Source of the DNA: Eurosta solidaginis | Lineage: Eukaryota > Arthropoda > Insecta > Diptera > Tephritidae | Assembly (NCBI RefSeq): GCF_040869045.1 | Contig: NC_090321.1 | Span: 93,788,603-93,852,602, forward strand | Direction of reading: 5' to 3' | Length of the DNA: 64,000 bases | Notes under the pieces: model-generated | The model's input: only the letters and a program-made list of their open reading frames with translations | The model's database searches: none | What the model was told of the DNA's origin: nothing | Program-made: the position numbers and the translations under genes | Shown here: piece after piece, positions 1-11,568 of the stretch | Layout: each line of letters opens with the position of its first letter | How positions within the stretch are numbered: the stretch's first letter is position 1

Positions 1-214
1 AACCAAATGAAACTATAATATGTTTCCTAATCAAAAACAACGTATCTACGCAGACATTGGTTTTTAAACGGTTTTATTTAGGTTGACTTGACAGGCTGGC
101 TGGTTGGATGGCTGGCATGTATTTTGTAATTGAAATTTAAGTAACTTCCCGATAATCTACAAGCTTGAAACTTGGAATATAGTTCAGAACCCGGTGACAA
201 TGCAATAATAAGAA

Positions 215-1190
215 AGAAAAAAATTGCCGCTAGGTGGCGCAAGGATCGAGGTATTCACAAAAATCGTATTTGTGATCCGATTTGGCTCATATTTGGAACA
301 CATAATACATACAAGAATAGAAAGCGACTTATGAAAAAAAAAAAATCACCGCTAGGTGGCGCAAGGATCGATATATTCACAAAAATCATATTTGTTGGCC
401 GATTTGGCTCATATTTGGAACACATAATACATACAAGAATAGAAGCGACCTATGAAAAAAAATCACCGCTAGGTGGCGCAAGGATCGAGATTTTCACAAA
501 AATCATATTTGTGGTCCGATTTGGCTCATTTTGGAACACATAATACATACAAAAATAGAAAGCGACTTATGAAAAAAAAATCACCGCTAGGTGACGCAAG
601 GATCGAGATTTTCACAAAAATCATATTTGTGGTCCGATTTGGCTCATATTTGGAACACATAATACATACAAGAATAGAAGCGACCTATGGAAAAATCGCC
701 TATAGGTGGCGCAAGGATCAAGATATTCACAAAAATCATATTTGTGGTCCGATTTGGCTCATATTTGGAACACATAATAAATACGAGAATAGAAAGCGAC
801 CTATGAAAAAAATCGCCGCTAGGTGGCGCAAGGATCGAGATATTCACACAAAAAGTATTTGTGGTCCGATTTGGCTCATATTTGGAACACACAATACATA
901 CAAGAATAGAAGCGACCTATGGAAAAAATCGCCGATAGGTGGCGCAAGGAACAAGATATTCACAAAAATCATATTTGTGGTCCGATTTGGCTCATATATG
1001 GAACACATAATAAATACGAGAATATAAAGCGACCTATGAAAAAAATCGCCGCTAGGTGGCGCAAGGATCGAGATATTCAAAAAAGTCGTATTTGTGGTCC
1101 GATTTGGTCCATATTTGGAACACATAATACATACATGAAAAGAAAGCGACCTATGATGTCCGATTTGGCTCATATTTGGAAAAAATATTA
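215..1190. repeat. 117-bp minisatellite array (eight-plus units)
   Basis: The box GCTAGGTGGCGCAAGGATCG recurs near 229, 351, 468, 586, 701, 818, 934 and 1051, a period of about 117 bp. Each unit also has a GGTCCGATTTGGCTCATATT segment and an ATAATACATACAAGAATAG segment. Units are roughly 85-95% alike by eye. Long reading frames on both strands here are by-products of a repeat length divisible by three, not genes. A 2.5-unit array of the same sequence lies in opposite orientation at 61,090-61,400, next to the same spacer and palindrome, so the array is part of a mobile composite. Confidence 0.9.
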
Positions 1191-1400
1191 CTACAGTCCG
1201 GTAGAAATGACATCAAAATATCTTGGAGTTGGAGGAGGGACAAGCATACGTGGCGCAGAGTCGAGTAAAGTCTTTGGAAGGATTATGTATTGTGGACTTA
1301 GATTGTAACAAATTGTCAGGAAAGAGTCCGTGTAATAATGAGTCACTAAATTAACTAAATAGAATAAGAAATAATAGGCAATTTAATAAAGACTAAAAAC
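1191..1400. repeat. Composite-element spacer
   Basis: This segment matches the reverse complement of 60,890-61,085 at roughly 90% by eye, the strongest similarity between the two composite copies. It connects the 117-bp array to the foldback palindrome in both places. A short frame is kept open in the conserved part of the right copy (about 60,990-61,080), but with no recognisable domain I do not call a gene. Confidence 0.7.
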
Positions 1401-1429
1401 TTGAAAATAAGATAATTAAAACAAAATTT

Positions 1430-2105
1430 TTAAGTTAAACGGTTTACATGAAAACAATACTTATATGAAGTAATAAAAATACTAAAAGCTAGAAAATAAT
1501 TAGGTAGGTCCTCGTTGCTCTGACAATTAAATAAAAGCGTTGGGCGCGTGAAATTTCCAAAAATGTGAGGCGTAGCATAACCTGATTAAGGTTCAGTTGG
1601 TCTTATATATGACTAAATAAAAATAAATGTAAGGCGCGATAACCTCCGAAGAGATCTAAGGCCGAGCTTCTCTTCCAATTTGCGTCGTACTCCTCTTGAT
1701 TTTCCCTACAAATTGGCCGGACGGGACCTACATGTTTTACGCCGACTCCGAACGGCATCTGCAAGGCAGATGAGTTTTCACTGAGAGCTTTTCATGGCAG
1801 AAATACACCCGGAGCGCTTGCCAAACACTGCCGAGGGGCGACCCCGCTTAGAAAAATTTTCTTCTTCAAAAACCTTATTTCTAAAATTTTGATGTTGCTT
1901 TGCCCGGGGTTTGAACCCAGGGCATACGGTGTGGCAGGCGGAGCAATATATACATATATAACGCTTTTATTTAATTGTCTGATCTATGCCCTAGATTGAT
2001 GAGGAGTGTGATGACTAGTACCTAGGACCTACCTAATTATTTTCTAGCTTTTAGTATTGTTATTACTTCATGTAAGTATTGTTTTCAATAAAACCATTGA
2101 ACTTG
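1430..2105. mobile_element. Foldback palindrome, left copy, SINE in its loop
   Basis: Arms at 1430-1550 and 1965-2105 are inverted copies of each other. Both carry AAAGCTAGAAAATAATTAGG and AATTAAATAAAAGCGTT (or complements); the left arm lacks ~40 bp present in the right. The right-hand copy of the family (60,497-60,851) is a much cleaner palindrome without an insert, so the SINE at 1613-1944 entered the loop of this copy. No coding capacity is seen. Confidence 0.75.
1613..1944 (-). mobile_element. tRNA-derived SINE, copy 1 (5'-truncated)
   Basis: On the minus strand this copy has the pol III B-box-like GGTTCAAACCC of the tRNA-like head, then the family body (CCTCGGCAGTGTTTGGCAAG, TCGGAGTCGGC, GAGAAGCTCGGCCTTAGATC) and the 3' end TTATCGCGCCTTACATTTAT followed by an A/T tail. 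The first ~35 bases of the head, including most of the A box, are missing. It lies in the loop of the foldback element. I could not fix a target duplication in the TATATA-rich flanks. Confidence 0.85.
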
Positions 2106-2649
2106 AAATTTTTTTAAAAATTATTTTTCAAAAGTATTCTCAGATTTTTTAAGATTATTTTCCATTTATAGAGCGCCGTATCTACAAAAATCTACACACA
2201 AATGTTAGATACTGCTCCTGAATGGGTTTTGTATAAAATGTTCCATTAAGCGAGAACAATATCTACAGTTTCACGTATAAGGAATCGAAGCTTTTTTTTG
2301 CATCCGAAATAGTCTAAAACATCTACTTTTAATTTAAGGAAGAGCATATGTTACCTTCAATATCTCAGTCGCAGTTAAAAAGAAGATACCCACATTCTTT
2401 ATTAGATCGGCAGTATACTCGTTAGGGTAGCTGTGTAGATACGTTGTTTTTGGTTAGGAAATTTCACTTGTTTTCCTATTAAAAACGGAGATACTGCCGT
2501 GATTTTATAGATACCCACATTTTTCATTAGGATTTGTGGAAAATGTGTGTAGATACTGCAAAGTGTGAGTTTGAAGCCACTATGACTTTTCATCTATTGC
2601 ATTTTTAAACGTATTTTTGCATTAATAAAATTGCATTTTCAAGAGAAGC

Positions 2650-3103
2650 TCGTTCCCCTATGTAAATAGCTAATGATTCTTGGTTCGAATTCGAGCTCAA
2701 GGCCTGTAACAATAATTTTTTTGATAGTTATTTTTTTGTTACCATATTTGAAAAATAATTTTTTAATTAAGAGTGGAAATAAAAAAAAATGTGTCAGACA
2801 GTGCACAAATATGTAAATCCATTTCAAAGATTGCGGAGTAGTTATCGGCAGTATGCTTTGGGGTCCAACCATCTATCTTTACAGCGGTGGTTTGCTTGAC
2901 AGATAAATTGGTATTTCTATTCCACTATACCAACTATATTTTCAACAGCGATAATGTTTATTTTTTTTTTCATTTCCATGTGCCCTGTGGATTTCAATTA
3001 TGGAAAAACTAAACAAACAAAATAATATTCATCACAAAAGTTATTGTTAAAGGTATTGGCTCGAATTCGAACCAAGAATCCGTAATTTATAGGCCGATAA
3101 AAA
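2650..3103. mobile_element. Inverted-repeat (foldback/MITE) family IR-A, copy 1
   Basis: The ends near 2668-2710 and 3045-3090 are inverted copies containing ATTCTTGGTTCGAATTCGAG followed by AACAATAA. The interior is AT-rich and non-coding. Copies with the same ends and the same outer TTTTATCGGCC motif lie at about 30,884-31,085 and 37,196-37,627. GGTTCGAATTC resembles a pol III B box and occurs in both arms, so the ends may be tRNA-derived (inference). Confidence 0.6.
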
Positions 3104-3535
3104 CATCCAATTTTAACTAACTCATTTTTGGAATAAAAATCTAGATCCCCATATTCTTTAAAAGGATTCACCTTTATAAAAAAATAGTAACATTCCTTTT
3201 AAGATAAATGTTTATGGTTTTATGTAATTATATCGCACACCTAGATTAAAACAGGTGTTCCGGAAACGGGAAAACTTAGTGCCTCTCCCATATGCGACAT
3301 TGCAGGTTTTGTGTTTAAAAAGCATTTCCTTTCTGTTAAGTTACGAGGTAGTAGAAAATCGAGTATACAGTTCGGTACGTATTGAACTGGAAATTCAAGG
3401 TTTTGAGTTGGCTCTCTGCTGATATTGTGCGACAGACACCTCATTTGATTCAACACTTCCGATTTCGTTAAAACTCCGTTTAATCAGCACGTATCCAGAT
3501 GTTTAACTTTTTCCCTATCTGTCAATACCGAAGTT

Positions 3536-3945
3536 TGTTATGGTAAAAAAGTTTTTTAAATGTCACCCACTATGCACCATTGCGTATAAGTAACCTGCTT
3601 ACATGTAATGAAAAATTTAATATTTCCCCTTGATGGTAATTGTTGCAGAACGCACTGTGTTTAATAATTTTAGTAGTAAATTTAATGATCTGGTAACCTT
3701 GAAATGTAAACTCGCCGCTGTCTACCAAGTCCCATTTTGTAATATGAAAAACTCCATTCATTGGCGAGCAGTCGGATAAGGCACACAGCGGTAAGTAGAA
3801 AATTTGTCATCTTGTCATTTTATAATGTGATTTTATTAACCTGTAACCTGATTTAGAAATAAACCACCCAACCTATCATCAAATAAACTGACATCAGTTG
3901 TTTACAACTGGGTGCGTTAAATTCGCAAGCCCGAGCCAGCGAGAA
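3536..3945 (+). repeat. 5' LTR of the BEL/Pao element
   Basis: Bases 3726-3945 match 8245-8464 as a direct repeat. Upstream of 3726 the LTR must continue, because the 3' copy is truncated exactly there; a TGTTATGG start near 3536 is plausible but unproven. The 3' boundary is placed where the copies diverge, after CGAGCCAGCGA here and CGAGCCAACGACA downstream. Confidence 0.65.
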
Positions 3946-4238
3946 AAACTTTATTTCGCTGTTGACCAAATTGGCTGCGCTTACTGCGCCCGTCACATCA
4001 GCAACGCCATGCTCGTAATATTTTGCCAATAACAGTAGCGAGCATTTTATTGCCAAAAAAAATGTTCAACAGGTGGATATGAATGTTGTAATTGTTCGCC
4101 ATTTAATGCGAGTAAAATACCACCGTGAAAAGCCACTATAACGTCGCGTCGGCGTCGCCGCCGACCAGAATTATGCCCTTCGGTCAACGGGATTGAATAA
4201 CGGTATTCTGCTGCAGCGTCGTCGCGCAGTCGCAGCTA

Positions 4239-5192
4239 ATGCTGCCGCAGTCAACGCAAGCACCTCCAGTGCTGCCACAGACAACGCAGACGCGGATTGA
4301 GCCGTCGCCAATGCCAACTAACACGCAGTCGAATGTCTCTACGCCATTTATCGAAGCCCCTTGTGTACCTCCGCCCAATTCTAGAGATCTATACAATTTT
4401 TGTCAACCCAATGCAACATCTTATGATTTGCGCTATACCTCTGCGCTACATTCAAATAATTTATTTTCAGCTCAGTCGTCAGCCGCTCCGACGTCGACGC
4501 CTCAAGCCATTGGGGATTGCAACAACGTACAGTATGTACACTTTAATTTGAACCCTCCCAAAAAAGTGTTAGATTTGCATGAATTTAGCGGTAGGGCTGA
4601 GGACTGGCCTATGTTTCATGCATCTTTCGTAGAGTCGACGGCGGCATACAGATATAGCAACTTCGAAAATAACCAGCGTCTCCAAAAGTGCCTTAAGGGT
4701 GATGCACGTGAAATGGTCAAGTCACTACTCAATCACCCTAACAATGTAAATTGCATTATAGAACAGTTGAAGTTTAGGTTTGGACGACCAGAGCAGCTGG
4801 TTCATAGTCAGTTAGCGCATATTAAAGAGAGAGCACTAATTTCCGAGAGTATGTTAGGCAAAGTTATATCGTTTGCAATGAAGGTAAAAAACATCTGCGC
4901 ACTTTTGGAATCTGCCGGTGCCGAGCATCATATTGCCAACCCGATGCTACTCGACGTACTTATCGCAAAGTTACCCATGGGTAAACGCATTGAGTGGGGT
5001 CGGCATGCAGCCGCCATACCTGCTCGGGCTACAATATTACATTTTAGCGACTGGCTGACCTCACTCGCCAATGTTATATGCACCATCAACGATTACTGTC
5101 AACTCGCTGCTCGTGAACCTAAACGCCGTACAGTCCTCCATGTAGATGATACTACTCTGCGCAACACAAGCCATCAGAGTGCAAACGCCTAA
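4239..5192 (+). pseudogene. BEL/Pao Gag (DUF1759-type)
   Basis: This 317-residue open stretch has a Pro/Thr/Gln-rich N-terminus, then the family core: LHEFSGRAEDWPMF, a KCLKGDAREMV segment, and the leucine-rich helices that follow in this Gag class. It would form the particle and bind element RNA. The frame closes before the CCHC zinc knuckles, which remain readable just downstream at 5233-5345. The start ATG at 4239 is simply the first in frame, preceded by a long leader after the LTR. The fragment is intact as far as it goes but cannot make full Gag-Pol. Confidence 0.85.
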
Positions 5193-5232
5193 CTGGAGCC
5201 ACGGTAGCTGATAATGGACCCTAGTTAAATCT

Positions 5233-6470
5233 CGACGATTATGTTTTGCCTGCCTAAATGGGGGTCACATTACCAGCAATTGCAGAAGGCGAAAGGTTTG
5301 CGGCATAGATGGATGCAGTAGAGCACATCATAAATTACTTCATGAGTCCCGGTCAGAGCGTCTGCCAGCTCCATCAACATCGTCGTCACGAAGCGCCTCC
5401 CTTGTTACGTCTAGGTCTACGTCGCCACTAAACAAAGCTTAACAGCAGCCGCTTAGCTATAAGGGAGCGACCGTTTTAAGCTGTTCTACCAACTCGCCGA
5501 AAGTTAAGTTACCCTACCGCATTCTCCCTATCACACTGTATGGAAGGCAACGTCGCGCGGATACATATGCCTTAGTAGATGAAGGTTCCTCTATAACGAT
5601 GATGGAAGACAGCGTCGTGAAAGAGTTAAACCTAGTAGGACGGCCGTATAGTCTGAACGTTCAATGGTTTGGGGGACATTCGGTTCAAGAGCCCGCCACC
5701 TTAGTCGAATTACAAATAAGCGGTGCTGGTATGAACAAAAAACACAAGCTGCGACAGGTCCATGCCGTACGTAATCTGAGCTGCCAACACAAAGCCTTAG
5801 TTGGAGTGACCTGGAAATGGACGACAAGGAAGCAAGTCAACTGCCAGTGCAGCCGCACTCAGGAGCGACACCTCGACTTCTCAGCGGGATTGATAACTGC
5901 CATTTGGGCATAGGTTCAACAATTATCACGATGTGGAAACACGGTCCGTTTGCAGCCAAAACAGAACTGGGTTGGGTAGTGTTTGGTCTTGCCAGTAAAT
6001 CCGCTCCTTCGATAGCTACATGTCTTTTCTTGAAATGCAATCTAAATGAACTGCTTCATAACATGGTTGCCGATTTTTTCGAAACCGAAAGTTCTGGCGT
6101 TAGACCATCGCCACCAATCGAAAGCGACGCCAACATCCATGCACGATCTATTTTGGAGTGGACAACTTGTCATGCTGGACGAAGATTTCAGACGGGTCTT
6201 ATATGGAAGGATGATAATATTCAGTTGCCGAGTAGTTACCATATGGCGCTCAAGAGGCTAAAGAGCGTTGAAAGGAAAATGAACTGCGATGCCGTGTTTG
6301 CTAAAGCTTATAAGCAAATCATTGATAGTTATATAGGGAAGGGTTACGCACGTAAACCTACCACGTCGGAATCTATCTTGTCATCGCCGCGTACCTGGTA
6401 CCTGCCCCGTAGTAAATTCGAACAAGCCTGGAAAACTCCGATTCGTGTTCGATGCCGCCGCCCAAGTTAA
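5233..6470 (+). pseudogene. BEL/Pao zinc knuckle, protease and RT start
   Basis: Translation from 5233 gives a CCHC knuckle (CFACLNGGHITSNC) and a second Cys/His cluster. After stops, 5560-5720 encodes the aspartic protease core TYALVDEGSSITMM; D-E-G-S is the normal active site of this clade. From 5816 the Pao signature (TELGWVVFG) and the RT approach (YHMALKRLK, WYLPRSKFE) appear in shifted frames. The RT core VFDAAAQVNGITLYSCLLKG lies at about 6445-6500. At least three frame changes and several stops separate the blocks. Confidence 0.8.
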
Positions 6471-7566
6471 TGGTATCACCTTGTATAGCTGCTTACTTAA
6501 GGGACCGCAGGAGTATAAGCCTTTGCCTTCGATTCTCTTCCGCTTGCGTGAACGAGCGGTGGGCCTGGTGACCAGATATTAATATGTCCGGAAGATAGGT
6601 GTGCCCAGCGGTTTCTGTGGTGTAAAGGTTAAGACGCGAAATGCGTTGAAACACGTCGATGGCAATCGTTATACGTCACGGGCCGTAACTGCGATCTTGG
6701 AAAACCACTACGTGGGCGACTTGGTAGATAGTTTCGACTCAGCAAAGGAAGCCATAACCGTTGCAAAGCAAGTAAGGGAGATCCACAAGGATGCCGGCTT
6801 TGAGCTCCGTAATTTCACGTCAAACTCGGAGGAAGTGATTACAGCATTGGGTGGAGTGGACGTCGATAAGATCATCGGATTATAAGATGGACTGGAGGCT
6901 GAGAGAGTTCTTGGTTTGCATTGGCATTCTACGACGGACTGTTTTAAGTTTGGACTGAAATTTAACAAAGTAAGCGGGGCGGTAGTGAACGGAGGTAGGT
7001 GCCCTACAAAGAGGGAACTTCTCAGTGTGGCTATGTCCATATTCGACCCACTGGGTTTCCTAGGGAACTTCGTGATAGGAGCAAAGTTATTGATGCGAGA
7101 AGTATGGAGGCACGAAACGTATTGGGATGATCCACTCCCAGCAAATATAGCCGAATTATGGGAAATATGGCGAAAGCAACTGCCAGCGGTAATGGAGTAC
7201 GCCTGCCCTCGCTTCTATTTCCGCAATGGTGCACCGAAATCTCTACAGTTACACGTACTTTGACCATACCGCGATTAGAGCAGCAGGCCGCGAGATGCAC
7301 ATTCTTTCAAAATCGACACATGTTTTCTTTGGAGTGATTCGGGAACAGTGATCAAATGGATTCAAAGCAAACATCGTAAATATAAGCCCTTCGTGCAGCA
7401 TAGAATCGCCGAAATCTTAGCCGTTACTCACGAGTCCGATTGGCGTTGGATACCTACAGCACTAAACGTGGCCGATGGAGCCACTCGAGCCAATCATAAC
7501 ATCGTGCTCGGTCCTACGACTAGGTCCATCATTTCTGCGCGAAGAGGAATATGCCTGGCCTACTGA
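6471..7566 (+). pseudogene. BEL/Pao reverse transcriptase and RNase H
   Basis: The RT continues with PQEYKPLPSILFRLRERAV, then a small deletion, then NHYVGDLVDSF around 6703. The catalytic YVDD box has become YVGD, losing one metal-binding Asp. RVLGLHWHSTTD and SIFDPLGFLGNFV (about 6906-7075) are the connection region typical of Pao RTs. RNase H follows at about 7320-7500 (FFWSDSGTVIKWIQ, then NVADGATR), missing most of its first half. Frame changes occur near 6470, 6595, 6885 and 7263. Confidence 0.85.
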
Positions 7567-8240
7567 AGATGGAATCTCTACCAATGTTGTTCATGAAGAA
7601 GAGTTGCGCCCACAGCATACATTTATCATCGTATATAAAAATTTCATTGACTTAGATCGGTTCTCTTCATACAATAGGCTATTACGAACTACCGCCTGGG
7701 TTGTGCTGTTCGTCGAGAAATGCCGCCGAACCCAAAATAAGAATCCGAATGGTCTTACAACTGACAATCTCGAAGCAGCGAAGCTTCTCATATTCCGCAC
7801 CGTTTAGAACGAATGCTTACCTGAAGAAATCCAGCAGATCCAAGATGGAAATGAAATAACAAGTCAGAATCGTTTAGTGCAGTTGTCGCTGTATCTGGAT
7901 GAGAATGGTGTGCTACGTGTTCGTGGACGTATAGATACAGCCATCTGGCTCCCGATATGTACTAGACGCCCTATAATATTGCCGCCAAAACATGAGTACA
8001 CGAAACTGATAACGGAACATTATCATATCCTCATGGGCCATCGAAATACCGAAGCCACCATATGCGCTATTCGCCGAGAGTACTGTGTGCCGCGTCTAAG
8101 AACGCTTCTACGAAATGTCATCGCTAACTGTAAGGTTGCCGCCTAAGCAAAGCAGCACCAGCCCCCCACTAATGGGGCCGCTGCCAGTGGATCGACTTAC
8201 GCCCTACGTGAGCCCGTTTACTTACACTGGTATGGATTAC
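7567..8240 (+). pseudogene. BEL/Pao integrase N-terminus, truncated
   Basis: The frame at 7877-8146 carries the integrase zinc-binding head (ITEHYHILMGHRNTEAT, then VIANC). One missing base near 8138 destroys the second Cys and shifts the frame; the other frame then reads LMGPLPVDRLTPYVSPF and ends TYTGMDY, the first catalytic Asp. LTR sequence follows immediately, so the remaining D and E and the C-terminal domain are deleted. Confidence 0.85.
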
Positions 8241-8244
8241 TGCC

Positions 8245-8464
8245 AAGTCCCATTTTGTAATATTAAAAACCGCCATTCGTTGGCAAGCAGTCGGATAAGA
8301 CACACAGCGGTAAGTAGAAAATTTGTCATCTTGTCATTTTGTAATGTGATTTTATTAACCTGTAACCTGATTTAGAAATAAACCACCCAACCTTCCATCA
8401 AATAAACTGACATCAATTGTTTATAACTGGGTGTGTTAAATTCGCAAGTCCGAGCCAACGACAG
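8245..8464 (+). repeat. 3' LTR remnant of the BEL/Pao element
   Basis: This is the direct repeat of 3726-3945. It lacks the LTR start, which was lost together with the integrase core. It ends in ACGACA, consistent with the CA terminus expected of an LTR. Confidence 0.8.
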
Positions 8465-10780
8465 TAATATTTTGACTTGTTATACTCAGTTGAGCAGAGC
8501 CCACAGAGTATATTAACTTTGATTGGATAACGGTTGGTTGTACAGGTATAAAGGAATCGAGATAGATATATATATCAAAATCATCAGTATCGAAAAAAAA
8601 TTTGATTGAGCCATGTCCGTCCGTCTGTCCCTTAACACGATAACTTGAGTAAATTTTGAGGTATATTGATGAAATTTAGTACGCCCTCATCTCAGATCGC
8701 TATTTAAAATGAACGAGATCGGACTATAACCACGCCCACTTTTTCGATATCTAAAATTTCGAAAAACCGAAAAAATGCGACAATTCATTGCCAAAGACGA
8801 ATAAAGCGATGAAACTTGGTACGTGAGTTGAACTTATGACGCAGAATAGAAAATTGGTAAAATTTTGGACAAAAGAAGGTAATTTAAAAGTTTTGTAAGC
8901 TGTAATTTGGCAGTCGTTGAAGATATCATGATGAAATTTGGCAGGAACGTTACTCCTATTACTATATGTATGCTTAATAAAAATGAGCAAAATCGGATGA
9001 CGAGAACGCCCACTTAAATTTTTTTTTTTAAGTTAAATTTTAACAACAAATTTAATATCTTTACAGTATATAAGTAAATTATGTCAAAATTCGAATCCAG
9101 TAATGATATGATGCAACAAAATACAAAAATAAAAGAAATTTTCAAAATGGGCGTTCATTTAATTTGTCTAGGATACATTTAATGCCATAAGTCGAACAAA
9201 AATTTACCAATTCTTGCTTAGACTCTAGGACGATAACTGTTTTCTGTGAAAAAGGGCGAAATCGGTTGAAGCCATGCCCAGTTTTTATACACAGTTGACC
9301 GTCTGTCCTTCCGCTCGGCCGGTAACACGATAACTTCAGCAAAAATCGATATATCTTTACTAAACTCGGTTCACGTAATTATCTGAACTCACTTTGTATT
9401 GATGTAAAAAATGGCCGAAATCCGACTATGACCACGCCTAATTTTTCGATATCGAAAGTTACGAAAAATGAAAAAAATGCCATAATTCTATACCAAATAC
9501 GAAAAAACGGATGATTTGGTTTGGTTTAATTGGATTGGTTTAATGACGCAAAATATAACTTTAGAAAAAAACTTTGCAAAATGGGTGTGACACCTACCAT
9601 ATTAAGTAGAAGAAAATGAAAAAGTTCTGCAGGGCGAAGTCAAAAGCCCTTGGAATCTTGGCAGGAATACTGTTCGTGGTATTGCATATATAAATAAATT
9701 AACGGTACCCGACAGATGATGTTCTGGGTGAACCTCGTCCACATTTTGGTCAATATCTCGAAAACGCCTTCACGTATACAACTAAGGGCCACTCCCTTTT
9801 AAAACCCTCGTTGATAACTTTAATTTGATACCCATATCGTACAACCACATTCTAGAGTCACCCCTGGTCCACTTTTATGACGATATCTCGAAAATACGTC
9901 CACCTATAGAACTAAGGCCCACTCCCTTTTAAAATACTCATTATCGCCTTTGGTTTGATACCCATATTGTACAAACGCATTCTAGAGTCAACCCTGGTCC
10001 ACCTTTATAACGTTATCCCGACAAGGCGTCCACCTAAAGAACTAAGGCGCACTCCATTTTAAAATATTCTTTAGCACCTTTCATTTGATACCCATATCGT
10101 ACAAAGAAATTCTAGAGTCGCCCCTGGTCCACCTTTATGGCGATATCTCAAAAAGGCGTCCACCTATAGAACTAAGAATCACGCCCTTTCAAAATACTCA
10201 TTAACACCTTTCATTTGATACCCATATCTTACAAAAACAAATTCTAGGGTCAACCCTGGTCCACCTTTATAAATATATCCCGAAAAGGCGTCCACCTATA
10301 GAACTAAGGCCCACTCCCTTTTAAAATACTCATTATCACCTTTGGTTTGATACCCATATTGTACAAACGCATTCTAGAGTCAACCCTGGTCCACCTTTAT
10401 AACGATATCCCGAAAAGGGGTCTACCTATAGAACTAAGACGCACGCCCTTTTAAAAGACTCATTAACACCTTTAATTTGATACCCATATCTTACAAACAA
10501 ATTCTAGAGTCACCCCTGGTCCACCTTTATAACTAACTATATCCCGAAAAGGCTTCCACCTATAGAACTAAGGCCCACTCCCTTTTAAAATACTCATTAG
10601 CACCTTTCATTTGATACGCATATCGTACAAACACATTTTAGAGTCACCCCTGGTCCACTTTATGGCGATATCTCGAAAAGGTGTCCACCTATAGAACTAA
10701 GGCCCACCCCTATTAAAATACTCATTATCACCTTTGGTTTGATACCCATTTTGTACAAACGCATTCTAGAGTCAACACTG

Positions 10781-11568
10781 TAGTGGAATTCACTAACTTA
10801 TAACGATGCGATTTGTCGAGATTTTAATTAACGATTTTGTCGCTTGCCTTATCGATTGTACTATTCACTAACTTAGTTTTAACGACTCGAAATAAATGGC
10901 ATTTAAATTTCGTTTTAATAGTAGAAAGGTGGCAGCACAGCTTAGCGAAACCTAAACAATGCGAAAAGAACAAAAGGGATGCCAAAAATAAATAAATTCG
11001 GTATACTAACTGCTTTTAAAAGCCATTATTGTGCAAGTTTTTACATATTTCAACAAAAGATAAGTAAATGCGGTATTAATTTCTTTTTTCTCTGTGGATA
11101 TCGCAATTATTCTTTTACCCCTTCATCAAGTTCAGAAATAATATCATGAGCTAAGTCTGGGGTTAGTCGGTACAACTTTCGAAACTCCATTGCATGCAAG
11201 TGGAATGGGTTATCTACTTCTCTAAGGAGGTGTCTGTCCACTGGCGATGGACTTAGTAATTCTTCATATTGTGATAAAACGTACGCCAAGTACACAAATG
11301 CCATTTGATTTATAAATAAATCAACTTTTCGTGTTTGAAAGTATTTAGTTAAAGTTCCGATTTCCTTTTTTTAACTAAAATTTCCAGAAATGTTAATTTC
11401 GTGATTTTTAACGCAGCCCATTTACTTGCCGTTTATTTAGCAACACAGCTGATCGTCGATAAACGAATATCGATACAAAATAGTTACTGAATAACGAAAT
11501 CGTTATAGTTATCGATTCACAAATAAAGCGATGGCAAATGTCGTTAAAAAAGTTAGTGAATTCCGCTA
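10781..11568 (-). mobile_element. PIF/Harbinger-like DNA transposon, internally deleted
   Basis: It is bounded by terminal inverted repeats TAGTGGAATTCACTAACTT (left) and TAGCGGAATTCACTAACTT (right, complemented), 18 of 19 identical. CTG at 10,778-10,780 and at 11,569-11,571 forms a 3-bp target duplication; removing the element restores the minisatellite unit. A minus-strand frame inside (11,107-11,304) looks like the start of a Harbinger transposase. At 788 bp it is far too short for an autonomous element. Confidence 0.8.
11107..11304 (-). pseudogene. Harbinger-type transposase N-terminal fragment
   Basis: A 65-residue frame ends with FRKLYRLTPDLAHDIISEL, matching the region just before the catalytic core in HARBI1-like transposases, where an F-R-x-x-(Y/F)-R-L motif precedes a helical segment. 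No catalytic DDE part remains. The location inside an element with perfect-sized 3-bp duplications supports the assignment. Similarity is judged by eye. Confidence 0.6.

Larger units (their letters stand above)
24..2460. repeat. Outer inverted pair around the left composite
   Basis: Bases 24-50 and 2432-2460 are inverted copies of one ~27-bp sequence with about one mismatch, containing GTAGATACGTTGTTTTTG. Everything between (minisatellite, spacer, palindrome, SINE) lies inside the pair. The flank at 2130-2620 also repeats AGATACCCACATT at about 2385 and 2511, a diverged ~127-bp duplication. The pair could be the ends of an older element into which the composite inserted, or two members of a dispersed family. 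The window edge hides the left extension. Confidence 0.45.
3536..8464 (+). mobile_element. Decayed BEL/Pao LTR retrotransposon
   Basis: The element reads Gag (DUF1759-type), zinc knuckles, DEGS-type aspartic protease, Pao reverse transcriptase, RNase H, integrase N-terminus, then a truncated 3' LTR. Blocks 3726-3945 and 8245-8464 are direct repeats (roughly 93% by eye). Integrase stops right after its first catalytic Asp and runs straight into the middle of the 3' LTR, so one deletion removed the integrase core and the LTR start. Many stops and frameshifts show it has long been dead. A DINE-1-like element begins within ~20 bp of its 3' end. Confidence 0.9.

Noticed and set aside
172..1308. 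Several open frames of 80-184 codons on both strands
   Set aside because: They follow from the 117-bp repeat (39 codons) lacking stops in some phases; all are translations of the minisatellite.
9142..9342. Short minus-strand frames across DINE-like elements
   Set aside because: The elements are non-coding and the frames are not conserved between copies A, B and E.
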